Shown here: one piece after another, positions 1 to 8,009 of the stretch
Position numbering within the stretch: position 1 is the stretch's first letter
Layout: the number at the start of each line of letters is the position of its first letter
Assembly (NCBI RefSeq): GCF_020532625.1
Contig: NZ_JAJAUY010000050.1
Location: 1-38,913, forward strand
Direction: 5' to 3'
DNA length: 38,913 bases
DNA from: Streptomyces antimicrobicus
Lineage (GTDB): Bacteria; Actinomycetota; Actinomycetes; Streptomycetales; Streptomycetaceae
Notes under the pieces: model-generated
Told to the model about the DNA's origin: nothing
Database searches by the model: none
Seen by the model: the letters and a program-made list of their open reading frames with translations, nothing else
Translations under genes and position numbers: made by a program

Positions 1-2
1 CG

Positions 3-2180
3 ACCATCGCCCGGGACTTCGTCACCGCCTCGGCGGCCGCCGCGCCCGCCGCGGACTCGGTCGGTGTGCGGCTGCGCAGCACCGAGGCCCTCGCCCTCGC
101 CGAAGAGGACACCGAAGCGGTGGCCCGGTCCATGCTGGACCACGCGCTGCGCCCGCTGGGCGCCGTCGCGGTCGCGGTGTGGGCCGCCCATCCCGACCAG
201 TCCCTCTCCCTCGCCGGCAGCGCCGGGTTCGGCCCCGAGGAGGCCTACCGCTGGCGGCACGTGCCGCCGGGGGTGCCCACTCCGGCGCGCCGGGCCCTCG
301 ACAGGCGGGCCTCCGTCGCGTACCCGGCGCTCTCCGCCGCCGGCCTGCCCTCGATCGGCCAGCACGAGATCGGCGGCGGGCGCCTGGCCGTGCCGGCAGG
401 CATCGGGGGGCGGCTCACCGGTGTCCTGGAGGTGTGCTGGCCGGAGCGGCTGCCGGAGCAGTCCCAGCCGCTGCAACGGCAGTTCGAGGCGCTGGCGGAG
501 CTCTGTGCCGCGACCCTGGAGACGTGGGCCGGGTCGCAGCCGCCGGGACCGGAGCGGCGCGACGCGCAACTGGACGGCGTACGGGCCCTCACCGACGGTC
601 TGCTGGACCCGTGCCTGATCCTGCAGATGGCGCCCGAGAGCGGCGAGAGCCTGCTCCAGTTCACCATCCGGCACGCCAACCCCGCCTTCGTCGACTTCGC
701 CGGGCGTCCCACCAGCGCCATCGTCGGCGCACGGCTGCTGGAGGCGTATCCGCTGGCGGCCGAACCGGGCGGACTGCTGGAGAAGGCCGAGCACGTCTTC
801 GTGACCGGGGAGCCGTTCCGCACGGCCGGGATGACGCTCTCGGCCATGGTCGGCGGGGTGGCGCTGAGCACCCAGGCGAAGGTCAGCATCAGCCGCCACG
901 GCAGCCACCTCGCGGTGGTCTGGCGGCTGGAGGACGGTACCCCGCGGGTGGCCCGCCTGCTCCAGCACGCCCAGCGGCTCGGGCGGATCGGCGGTTTCGA
1001 GGAGAACCTCGGGACCCGGCAGATCGTGTGGAACGAAGCGGTCTACGAGCTGCACGGCTTGCCCCCCGGTGCGCTGCCGATCCCGCTGGACCAGCTCGCC
1101 GACCACGCCCACCCCGACGACCGGCACACCATCGGCCGCTTCCTGCGCATGCTGCTGCACCACCAGAGGCCCGCCTCCACGGCGTTCCGGCTGCACCGGC
1201 CGGACGGCGTGACGCGGCACATCCGTGTGGTGGCCGAGCCGGTCCACGACCGGGACGGCCGGCTGCACCTCGTACGCGGCGCCTACCAGGACATCTCCGC
1301 CCAGCACTGGACGGAGGTCGCCCTGGCCGCCACCCGCGACCAGCTCGCCCAGACCGAACAGCAGGCGGCGGAACGCAGCCGCCTGGCCCGCCAGCTCCAG
1401 CACGCCATCATGCCGCCGGTGCGGGGCCCGGTGAACCTCGACGACCTGCACGTCGCCGTGCGCTACCGGCCCGCGGAGAAGGACCACCTGGTCGGCGGGG
1501 ACTGGTACGACACGCTGACCCTGCCGTCCGGCGAGATCCTGCTGTGCGTGGGCGACGTCGCCGGGCACGGCATCGAGGCCGCGACGGGCATGGTCGCCCT
1601 GCGGAACGCCCTGCGCGGGCTGGCGGCCACCGGAGCGGGTCCCGCGCAGCTGCTGACGTGGCTCAACAGCATCACCCACCAGCTGACCGAGAACCTCACG
1701 GCGACGGCCGTGTGCGGGCTGTACGACCCGGCGACGCGCAGGCTGCGCTGGGCCCGGGCCGGCCACCCGCCGCCGGTCCTGCTGCGCGGGGGCACCGCGC
1801 AGACGCTGCCCCAGCTCGGGGGGATCCTGCTCGGGGTGGTGGACCAGGCCGAGTACGAGGAGAACGAGATCCGGATGCGGCCCGGGGACCTGCTGGTGCT
1901 GTACACCGACGGACTCATCGAACGCCGGGACCAGTCCCTCCAGGCGTCGCTGACCAGTTTGATCTCGCTGACCGAGAAGGCCGGCGGGGAGAGCGGCCCG
2001 GCGGACCTGGAGGCCCAGTTGGACCATCTGCTGCGCTACAGCCGGGCGGACACCGACGACGACACCTGCCTGGTCGGCGTGTCCGTCCTGGGCGATCCGG
2101 AGGCGGACGGGACGGACGCCGCGCCGCCCGCCGCGGAAGGGGCGGGACCGGACTTGGCCGGGCCCGGGACGCTTGCGTAA
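3..2180 (+). CDS. PAS/GAF-domain SpoIIE-type PP2C phosphatase, 5' end cut by window edge
   Basis: The likely role is to dephosphorylate a STAS anti-sigma antagonist and so release a sigma factor. The frame is open from the left edge with GC-rich third positions, so the gene probably starts outside the window; GTG at 66 is the first internal candidate. Counting from 66: a GAF-like region at about 20-160, PAS-like regions at about 170-290 and 300-420 (HPDD and HRPDG typical of PAS_3), a short helical linker rich in Gln/Arg, and a SpoIIE/PP2C domain at about 450-690. Metal-binding motifs of that domain are visible: GGDWYD near 477, GDVAGHG near 496, YTDGLIE near 613 and DDDTC near 664. The next two genes encode the classical partners of such phosphatases, in the same direction. 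Family assignment is firm; the sensed signal is unknown. Confidence 0.93.
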   Translation, partial: TIARDFVTASAAAAPAADSVGVRLRSTEALALAEEDTEAVARSMLDHALRPLGAVAVAVWAAHPDQSLSLAGSAGFGPEEAYRWRHVPPGVPTPARRALDRRASVAYPALSAAGLPSIGQHEIGGGRLAVPAGIGGRLTGVLEVCWPERLPEQSQPLQRQFEALAELCAATLETWAGSQPPGPERRDAQLDGVRALTDGLLDPCLILQMAPESGESLLQFTIRHANPAFVDFAGRPTSAIVGARLLEAYPLAAEPGGLLEKAEHVFVTGEPFRTAGMTLSAMVGGVALSTQAKVSISRHGSHLAVVWRLEDGTPRVARLLQHAQRLGRIGGFEENLGTRQIVWNEAVYELHGLPPGALPIPLDQLADHAHPDDRHTIGRFLRMLLHHQRPASTAFRLHRPDGVTRHIRVVAEPVHDRDGRLHLVRGAYQDISAQHWTEVALAATRDQLAQTEQQAAERSRLARQLQHAIMPPVRGPVNLDDLHVAVRYRPAEKDHLVGGDWYDTLTLPSGEILLCVGDVAGHGIEAATGMVALRNALRGLAATGAGPAQLLTWLNSITHQLTENLTATAVCGLYDPATRRLRWARAGHPPPVLLRGGTAQTLPQLGGILLGVVDQAEYEENEIRMRPGDLLVLYTDGLIERRDQSLQASLTSLISLTEKAGGESGPADLEAQLDHLLRYSRADTDDDTCLVGVSVLGDPEADGTDAAPPAAEGAGPDLAGPGTLA

Positions 2181-2243
2181 GGTCGAAGGGCACTCTTGGG
2201 AGGAACGACGACGATGCCAGCCGATCACGAGGAGGGAGCCGGC

Positions 2244-2606
2244 ATGACGGCCGGGCACCCGCAGGCGGCACCGGTCACGGTGCAGGTCCACCACACGCAG
2301 GGGGGCGGGGCGGTGTGCCGCGTCGCCGGCGACCTCGACATCGAGGGTCTCGCGCCCGCGGAGGAATCACTCACCGGGTTGGTCAGGCAGGCCCCGCCGG
2401 TGCTCGTGGTGGACCTCGAGGAGGTCGGGTTCTGCGACTCGTCCGGCTTGAACCTGCTGCTCAGGACCCGTGCGGCGGCGCAGGAGGCGGGGGTGAGGTT
2501 CCGGCTGGCCGCGGTGGCCCCGACGGTCATGCGGGTCCTCGAACTCACCGGCGCCCAGACCGTCTTCTCCCTCCACGAGTCGGTCGACGCCGCGCTCTCG
2601 GCGTGA
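2244..2606 (+). CDS. STAS-domain anti-sigma factor antagonist
   Basis: This small cytoplasmic protein of about 120 residues has a single STAS domain. The switch motif FCDSSGLNLLL contains the serine normally phosphorylated by an HPK-like anti-sigma kinase and dephosphorylated by a SpoIIE phosphatase. ATG 2244 was chosen because AGGAGG lies eight bases upstream. ATG 2214, with GGGAGG ten bases upstream, is a credible alternative adding ten residues. The gene follows the phosphatase by about 60 bp and precedes the ATPase gene by about 155 bp, which fits a co-regulated partner-switching set. Which sigma factor it controls cannot be read from the sequence. Confidence 0.93.
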   Translation: MTAGHPQAAPVTVQVHHTQGGGAVCRVAGDLDIEGLAPAEESLTGLVRQAPPVLVVDLEEVGFCDSSGLNLLLRTRAAAQEAGVRFRLAAVAPTVMRVLELTGAQTVFSLHESVDAALSA

Positions 2607-2761
2607 GGGACCCGTGGGGCCTCCGGGCCGCGAGGGGCATGATCCGGGCGCACCGGGGCATCCGAATCCGGACGACCATCACTGCCGGCCACCGCGACAG
2701 CGACACCGCCGGCGACAGCAACAGCGACAGGACAACGCCGACACCGAAAGGGTTCCCGCAC

Positions 2762-3238
2762 ATGACGACCAGCCCGGGCACCCTCGACCAAGGCCGGTGG
2801 GGCGGGACACTGCCCCCCGGCGGCCAGCGGCGGCGCATCCCCCTGGCCGGGCTCTCCCAACCGGTGTCCCGCGCCCGGTCGTTCACCGTGCGGGCGCTGG
2901 AGGACTGGAGGTGGTCCACGACGTCGCCGGGCGTGGACCACGACGCCGCGCACGACGTCGTCCTGCTCGTGGCGGAGCTCGTGGCCAACGCCGTACTGCA
3001 CGGCGGCGGCCCCCTGGCGCTGGTCCTGGACGCCTCCGAGGCCCGCCTGCGCGTCGAGGTGAGCGACGGCGACCCCACCCTGCCCAGGCCACGCCTGCCC
3101 CACCAGCCGTCCGTGCCCGGCGGCCACGGCCTGCTCATCGTCCAGCAGACGTCCGACCGCTGGGGAGCCGATCGGCACGCCGAGGGCAAGACCATCTGGG
3201 CGGAGTTCGACACGACCCGACTGACCCCGGACCCCTAG
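2762..3238 (+). CDS. ATP-binding anti-sigma regulatory kinase (HATPase_c, RsbW-like)
   Basis: The 158-residue protein has a GHKL ATPase fold: N-box LVAELVANAVLHGG, the G1-type box VSDGDPTLP and the G2-type box GGHGLLIVQQ followed by DRWG. These are the signatures of the small Streptomyces regulators related to RsbW/SpoIIAB, which phosphorylate STAS antagonists and bind sigma factors. ATG 2762 gives the usual length, with an AAAGGG ribosome site upstream. It is the last gene of the three-gene module and is followed directly by the trailer end of CRISPR array 1. Confidence 0.9.
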   Translation: MTTSPGTLDQGRWGGTLPPGGQRRRIPLAGLSQPVSRARSFTVRALEDWRWSTTSPGVDHDAAHDVVLLVAELVANAVLHGGGPLALVLDASEARLRVEVSDGDPTLPRPRLPHQPSVPGGHGLLIVQQTSDRWGADRHAEGKTIWAEFDTTRLTPDP

Positions 3239-3351
3239 TCGGCGTCACCGGCGGGCCCGCGTAACCACCCCGCACGCCGACCGGCACCCGACAGATCTCC
3301 GCGGGACCTGCCTGGATGACGCCGAGACCGACCGGACGTACTGACACTGGT

Positions 3352-3929
3352 CGGGACACCTCCGCTCACGCGGAGAGGACATCCGCATCGCCCTCGACGC
3401 GCTCTTCGCCCGCGGGACACCTCCGCTCGCGCGGAGAGGACTTCGTCTGCTTGCCGTTGCGGACCTTGTAGACCGGGACACCTCCGCTCGCGCGGAGAGG
3501 ACATCCACGGGCCCATCGGTGTCGGCAAGACGTCCGGGACACCTCCGCTGGCGCGGAGAGGACCGACGGTCACGTCATCTCCTTGTGCGTTATGGCGGGA
3601 CACCTCCGCTCGCGCGGAGAGGACTTCGTCTGCTTGCCGTTGCGGACCTTGTAGACCGGGACACCTCCGCTCGCGCGGAGAGGACATCCACGGGCCCATC
3701 GGTGTCGGCAAGACGTCCGGGACACCTCCGCTGGCGCGGAGAGGACCGACGGTCACGTCATCTCCTTGTGCGTTATGGCGGGACACCTCCGCTCGCGCGG
3801 AGAGGACGGCAACCCGACCCAGCCCGGTACCGGCGACGCCGGGACACCTCCGCTCGCGCGGAGAGGACACCCTCTCGGTTGGACGCGGCCTTGGCTGTGA
3901 TGGGACACCTCCGCTCGCGCGGAGAGGAC
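3352..3929 (-). CRISPR. CRISPR array 1 (type I-E), 10 repeats, 9 spacers
   Basis: There are ten 29-nt repeats with 32-nt spacers at an exact 61-bp period. Read on the minus strand the repeat begins GTCCTCTCCGC, has loop GCGA and ends GCGGAGGTGTCCCG. This orientation matches the type I-E consensus (ends CCG, palindrome in the middle), so the array is transcribed leftward from the cas2 side. On the plus strand the 28-nt cores start at 3353, 3414, 3475, 3536, 3597, 3658, 3719, 3780, 3841 and 3902. The oldest repeat (3353) has one G-to-A change in the loop arm. The repeats at 3536 and 3719 share a C-to-G change. The leader-proximal repeat differs at its 29th base (A instead of G). Spacers 442-bp into the locus are duplicated (see the repeat entry). 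Confidence 0.98.
3414..3779. repeat. Exact 183-bp tandem duplication of three repeat-spacer units
   Basis: Bases 3414-3596 and 3597-3779 are identical. Each copy contains three repeats and three spacers, including the shared C-to-G variant in the third repeat (3536 and 3719). The array therefore has nine spacers but only six different ones. This is best explained by unequal recombination or replication slippage between repeats, not by repeated acquisition. Confidence 0.97.
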
Positions 3930-3985
3930 CCTTGCTGACCTGCAGTCTTATAGGGGCTTTGCTGTTTCTTTGCTGTCGTGCTGGA
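3930..3985 (-). promoter_or_regulatory. Leader of CRISPR array 1, overlapping the 3' end of cas2
   Basis: Read on the minus strand, this stretch carries ACAGCAAAG, then GCAAAG, then TGCAGGTCAG and AAGG just before the first repeat. The same blocks in the same order end the leaders of arrays 2 and 3. Only 18 bp separate the cas2 stop codon from the first repeat. The upstream leader blocks are therefore inside the last codons of cas2. Confidence 0.8.
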
Positions 3986-4259
3986 AGGCGATCAGCGTAA
4001 GCCCATCGAAATCCACAGGTCTCCGGCGCTGGCGTCCAGTGGTCCTCAGCTCGAAGCCCTGCTCATTGTCGCTCGGATACGCAAGAGTGGCCGAGCCTTC
4101 CTGGGCAGCCGCAACCACGGCGGTCCAGAGCTCGTCTCGGACGCGGGCGGAGACGGTGCCGACGTAGAGCTCGGGTGTGACCTCCAACAGCCAGCGGCTG
4201 AGTGCTCCTCTCAGGTGAGGGGGAACGGCGGTAGTACAGAGCACGACCATCGAAGGCAT
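3948..4259 (-). CDS. cas2: CRISPR-associated endonuclease Cas2 (type I-E)
   Basis: The 103-residue protein is of the Cas2e type. The core PPHLRGALSRWLLEVTPELYVGT and the following ARVRDELW are typical of the subunit that dimerises between Cas1 dimers during spacer integration. ATG 4259 lies six bases after the cas1 stop; ATG 4250, giving a start MVVLCTTAV, is equally plausible from homologous N termini. The last codons double as the leader of array 1. The gene looks intact, but its partner Cas1 is frameshifted, so its role in adaptation is doubtful here. Confidence 0.95.
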   Translation of the reverse strand: MPSMVVLCTTAVPPHLRGALSRWLLEVTPELYVGTVSARVRDELWTAVVAAAQEGSATLAYPSDNEQGFELRTTGRQRRRPVDFDGLTLIAFQHDSKETAKPL

Positions 4260-4265
4260 GTCGGA

Positions 4266-5250
4266 TCACCCCGGGGTCGTGCTGGTGGAGGCGTGGTTCG
4301 CACCGCCTCGCACGGGTCCGGTGACCGGGTCCCAGAGGTCGACGAGCTGTTCCTCGACGTCCGGAACCGCGTGCTCGGTGCCAGGGTCGAGAAGGTCCTG
4401 GATGTCGGCGACGATGCGTGGCAGCAAGGAGAAGAGCCGCAAGCCCTCCCGGAACGATCGGCGGGCGGCAGCTTCCGGGTTGGGGGCGGCGTGCAGCAAG
4501 AAGGCCAAGGGGATGGTGAGCCGGGCCTTGTAGAGGTCGGCGATGTCGTAGACGAATGCGGTTTCCGGTGTGGATGAAACCGAGGGCGGGCGAGCAGCCG
4601 AGGGCAGTGATGGCCGCGTGGGCGATGCCGTAGAGACAGGTGTTGGCTGCTGACAATGCCAGGTTGACCGGGTCCTGGCTGTCCCAGGAGGCCGGGTCGT
4701 ACGCGCGGCGGAACCGGCCGATCCTGTGTTGCTGGGCCAGGAGGCGGTAGTGGGCCTTGAGTCGCTGGCCTTCCATGCCGCGCAGCTGCGCCAGCGACGT
4801 GGTTCCCCGGGGGACGCTCCCCGCGCCGAACCTCTTCTCGTACATGGCGGTCGCGACCGCCAGGCGTTGCCGGTCGTCGCACCATGCCCGGGCTTGGCGT
4901 TCGAGCCAGGTGGTGGTCAGGGAGTCGGGCACGGCGGCGGCGTAGCAGCGCACACCGCCCGAGCCGGTGACGAGGACGGTGGTGCCGTGTCGGGCGAGGG
5001 TGGTCAGCGCGCGGGCGGTGACGGAGGTGCCCGGGCCGAGCAGGACGCAGCTGAGGGCTGCGGTCGGCAGGTGGACGGTGTCCGTGCCGCGGGCAGTGGT
5101 GACTTCGGCGCAGACGCCGGTGTCGTCCTGGTGGACACGGACAAGGTCGAGGTAGAGGAAGGACAGGCTGTCCGCGATGCGCGGCAGCATGGCGACGGTG
5201 GGCTTGGCCAGTTTGCGGCGGGTGTCCGCTGGTGAGGGGAGGCTGGTCAT
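4266..5250 (-). pseudogene. cas1: cas1 (type I-E integrase), interrupted by a frameshift
   Basis: From ATG 5250 the frame reads as Cas1e through RGMEGQR (the metal-binding Glu region) and ALGFIHTG (the conserved His). At about 4563 homology jumps to another frame, which continues TAFVYDIADLYK (with the conserved Asp) and ITLIPLAF-like residues through to a TGA at 4266. The two parts together give about 328 residues, the normal family length. In the family about three residues separate HTG from the next block. Here four bases stand where nine are expected, so a 5-bp deletion is the simplest history; a single-base sequencing error would also shift the frame. Unshifted translation runs on to 4063 with an unrelated tail. 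The start codon overlaps the cas6 stop by one base (TGATG). Confidence 0.9.
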
Positions 5251-5912
5251 CAGTCGCCTCGGGTGGGGGCGATGGAGAGGAGACCGCAGCCGTACGCCTT
5301 TCCACGGCCGATGCCTTCCATGATCCTGGTGCGGAGCTGGTGGGCGTCGATGACGGCAGCGGTGCCTTCGAATCGGGTGCGTGTGTGGCGTACGCGCTGC
5401 TGCTCTGTGGTGCCGCGCGGTGTACGGGTGCCCCGGGCGGCGTCGAGGGGCTGGGAGTGCAAGTTGATGATCTTCAGGCCGGCGGTGTCGGCCTGGCGGA
5501 GCCACCATTCGTCGGCGGCCGTGCCGGACAGGGCGACCACGGCGGGCAGGTGGTAGGCCGCGCGCGTGGTGGCGCCCGGCTTGCGTACGGGGCTGGCCAC
5601 GCACCGGTAGCGGACGGTCAAGCCCGGGCGCAGCGCGTCGAGGAGGACGTCGAGGGAGCGGGTGGCGACGGTTCCGTAGGCGTCGGGCAGCCGGCTGAGG
5701 TCGGGCTGATGGGTGCTCTGCAGCAGGACGTGGGGGCCCGTCGGGGTGTCGTCGGTGCGGTGCAGGACGTGGAAGCGGGCGCGGGGGTCGGGGCCGGCGC
5801 CGTCGGGGAAGAGCGACATCAGGCGGCGGTGGAGATCGACGGCGCTGCGGGCATCGCGGCGGGCGTCACGTGAGCGGGGGTCGGGGATGATCCGCGTGAG
5901 GTAGAGGGTCAT
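5250..5912 (-). CDS. cas6e: Cas6e (Cse3) pre-crRNA endoribonuclease
   Basis: The 220-residue protein cuts the CRISPR transcript inside each repeat and stays on the 3' hairpin as a Cascade subunit. It has a ferredoxin-like start MTLYLTRI. A histidine at residue 28 (DLHRRLMSLFP) matches the catalytic position of Cas6e proteins. The C-terminal glycine-rich loop GIGRGKAYGCGLLSIAP is the family hallmark. Its ATG overlaps the cas5 stop by four bases (ATGA) and its own stop overlaps the cas1 start, so it is translationally coupled. Confidence 0.96.
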   Translation of the reverse strand: MTLYLTRIIPDPRSRDARRDARSAVDLHRRLMSLFPDGAGPDPRARFHVLHRTDDTPTGPHVLLQSTHQPDLSRLPDAYGTVATRSLDVLLDALRPGLTVRYRCVASPVRKPGATTRAAYHLPAVVALSGTAADEWWLRQADTAGLKIINLHSQPLDAARGTRTPRGTTEQQRVRHTRTRFEGTAAVIDAHQLRTRIMEGIGRGKAYGCGLLSIAPTRGD

Positions 5913-6763
5913 CGCGGGCTCCGTTGCAGGTGGGTCAGGTGTGCGGTGGTGTAGGTGTGGAGGGCCTGCAGGGAGGCAATGCCCAGCCCGGCGTACTGCT
6001 CGGCCGGCAGGCGCAGAGTCTGCTGGTAGACCGGCCGGGCGCGGTAGCGGCGTTCTCGGGGATGGAAGGTCTCGGGCTGGTCGTTGATCTGCCCTGCGGG
6101 TGCGTCGCCGTCGGCCGCGTCCGCGGTGCGCAGTGCTGGTGGAACGGGCAGGCGGCTCAGGGGCTGGTCGGCGGTGAACGTGATGCCGGGGTCACGGCCG
6201 GGGCGTGGCGGGGGTGCGGCGACCGGGAGGTGGACCAGGTGGTGCAGCACGTCGTCACTGGCCCCGAGGAACAGGGGGCCCTCGGGCGGGCAGGAGCGGC
6301 GTCCGAGATACAGGGGCCATCGAGGGTGCAGCAGTGCGCCGGTCGCCTGTTCGAGGAGGCCGTCCGGGGTGTCGGCGGTGGAGGTGAGGGCGACGGTGAA
6401 CACCGCGTCGGCCAGGTAAGTGCGGTGTGTCAGCAGCGTTGTGGTGTCGCCGCTGCGTTTCTTGCCCTCTGCGGTGGTGACGGTGGAGCGGGCCGGCAGG
6501 CCACCGCCGACGGTGTGCAGGTCGCGCAGGAGTACCCCTGCCCGGTCTGCCCGTACCGTCACGGCGAGCGTGGCGAGGTCGTCGACCGGTTCGTCGCGGT
6601 GGCGGCCGAGGGCGGCGGCGAGCAGGCCGATGACGCCTGAGCGCGTGGGGAACGGGGCGGTGTCACGCTCGTTGTAGTGACTGATCCGGCCCCAGGACTG
6701 CAGAGGCGCGGCCAGGCGGAGCAGGACTCCCGCTTCGGGCGTGCTGCGTGCGTCGGTGGTCAT
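5909..6763 (-). CDS. cas5e: Cas5e (CasD) Cascade subunit
   Basis: The 284-residue RAMP protein caps the 5' handle of the crRNA in Cascade. The N-terminal LLRLAAPLQSWGRISHYNERDTAPFPTRSG is the classical Cas5 signature. It is somewhat longer than many Cas5e proteins, with a Pro/Asp-rich stretch near residues 180-210. Its start overlaps the cas7 stop (ATGA) and its stop overlaps the cas6 start, placing it in one coupled run of cas7-cas5-cas6-cas1-cas2. Confidence 0.96.
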   Translation of the reverse strand: MTTDARSTPEAGVLLRLAAPLQSWGRISHYNERDTAPFPTRSGVIGLLAAALGRHRDEPVDDLATLAVTVRADRAGVLLRDLHTVGGGLPARSTVTTAEGKKRSGDTTTLLTHRTYLADAVFTVALTSTADTPDGLLEQATGALLHPRWPLYLGRRSCPPEGPLFLGASDDVLHHLVHLPVAAPPPRPGRDPGITFTADQPLSRLPVPPALRTADAADGDAPAGQINDQPETFHPRERRYRARPVYQQTLRLPAEQYAGLGIASLQALHTYTTAHLTHLQRSPR

Positions 6764-7938
6764 GCGGCGGTGCCGTCCCGTGACTCCAGCGCTGCGTGCA
6801 GGGCAGCGGCCAGGAGGTCGTCGAACGCGTCGTGCCGGGTGCCCAGCCCCTGCAGCGTCTTGGTCTCCAGGCTGGTCCAGCCGGCGCTGACGATGTGCCG
6901 GGTGCCGAGCATGGTGTTCACAGCCCGCGCGTAGTCGGCGAGGGCTTGGCGGGACGGCGCGGCGAAGCCGCCTTCGGCGGCCGCGGCCACCGGCTGTTCG
7001 AAGGCGGCGGCGTAGGACAGCGGGCGGTCGGAGCGGACGCTGACGTGGACCAGGTCAGGGATGGTGTGCGCAGCGGTGGAGTTCTTCTTCGCCTGCGGCA
7101 GCGAGGTGATGAACGCGTGGAGGAAGCCGTGAGCGAGTTCGCGTAGTTCCCCGGGACGACCGTCGAGGTTGCGGGTGAGGTCGCGCAGGTCGAGGGTCGC
7201 GAATCGGTAGAAGGTCCCCGCGCTGAACTCGGCATGGCCCATGTGCCCGCTGCCGGAGGAGTCCTTCCAGGCGGCGGTGACGTCGTCGACGGCAGAGAAG
7301 TAGTCGATCTCGACGTCGGTGGCGTGAGTGGTCATGGCGTGCGCGACCTGGACGGCTCCGTCGACTCCGGCGTCGTCGACCTCGGCAAGCATGCGGCCGA
7401 ACAGGTTGATCACACCGTTTCGGGACCTCAGGATCTTCTCGACGTGGGCCGTCGGCAGAACGCTCTTGTCCGCGGGCTTCTTGATGTCCTTCGCCGATTC
7501 CAGCTTCTCGATGTGTTCCTGCGCGAGGTCGGCCAGTTCGGTGACAGCGGACTGCGGCACGTACACCATGGCGTTGGTCAGGACCTTGTTCGGGACCGTC
7601 TGCTTGGGTTCGGCGGGATCCCTGGCGAGCTCGAACTTGATGCTGGACGCCGCGGCGATGTGCGCGCCGGCTCGCTCGGCGAGCTGGGAGTCCCAGCCGC
7701 GTTCGGTGAGCAGGCGCGTGACCCGTTCGCCGATGCGGCGGGTGCGCAGCGCGGCGTCGCCGAGGTGTTCTTCGAAGGCGCCTCGCACCGCCCGCTTCCA
7801 GGACTGACTGCTAACACGGGTCCGTACGGTATTGCCCCACTGGACGGTCTTGACGGAGTTGGTGTCGTCACGGTTGAGGTTGGCGAACGGCACGGACTGC
7901 ACGACATGGATGTCGATGAACCGAGCAGCTGCAGACAT
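6760..7938 (-). CDS. cas7e: Cas7e (Cse4/CasC) Cascade backbone subunit
   Basis: The 392-residue protein forms the helical backbone on the crRNA spacer. The N terminus FIDIHVVQSVPFANLNRDD followed by VRTRVSSQSWKRAVR is diagnostic for Cas7 of type I-E. ATG 7938 has AAGGAG eight bases upstream. An open frame continues upstream to 8640 but lies inside cse2 and has no Cas7 content. Length matches the family and no lesion was seen. Confidence 0.97.
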   Translation of the reverse strand: MSAAARFIDIHVVQSVPFANLNRDDTNSVKTVQWGNTVRTRVSSQSWKRAVRGAFEEHLGDAALRTRRIGERVTRLLTERGWDSQLAERAGAHIAAASSIKFELARDPAEPKQTVPNKVLTNAMVYVPQSAVTELADLAQEHIEKLESAKDIKKPADKSVLPTAHVEKILRSRNGVINLFGRMLAEVDDAGVDGAVQVAHAMTTHATDVEIDYFSAVDDVTAAWKDSSGSGHMGHAEFSAGTFYRFATLDLRDLTRNLDGRPGELRELAHGFLHAFITSLPQAKKNSTAAHTIPDLVHVSVRSDRPLSYAAAFEQPVAAAAEGGFAAPSRQALADYARAVNTMLGTRHIVSAGWTSLETKTLQGLGTRHDAFDDLLAAALHAALESRDGTAA

Positions 7939-8009
7939 CAGTGATCTCCTTGACAGGAACGCGGAAAAAAACGGGGAGGGAGCGCCGTCCTGGGGCGCGC
8001 CTGAGGGGT

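Noticed and set aside
3235..3938. Long open frames on both strands across array 1
   Set aside because: They are periodic translations of repeats and spacers (recurring SPRERRCP or HLRWRGED-like peptides) with no family content.
4540..4590. Programmed ribosomal frameshift in cas1
   Set aside because: No slippery heptamer or stimulatory structure is evident at the shift, and residues are also missing compared with the family, which fits a deletion better.
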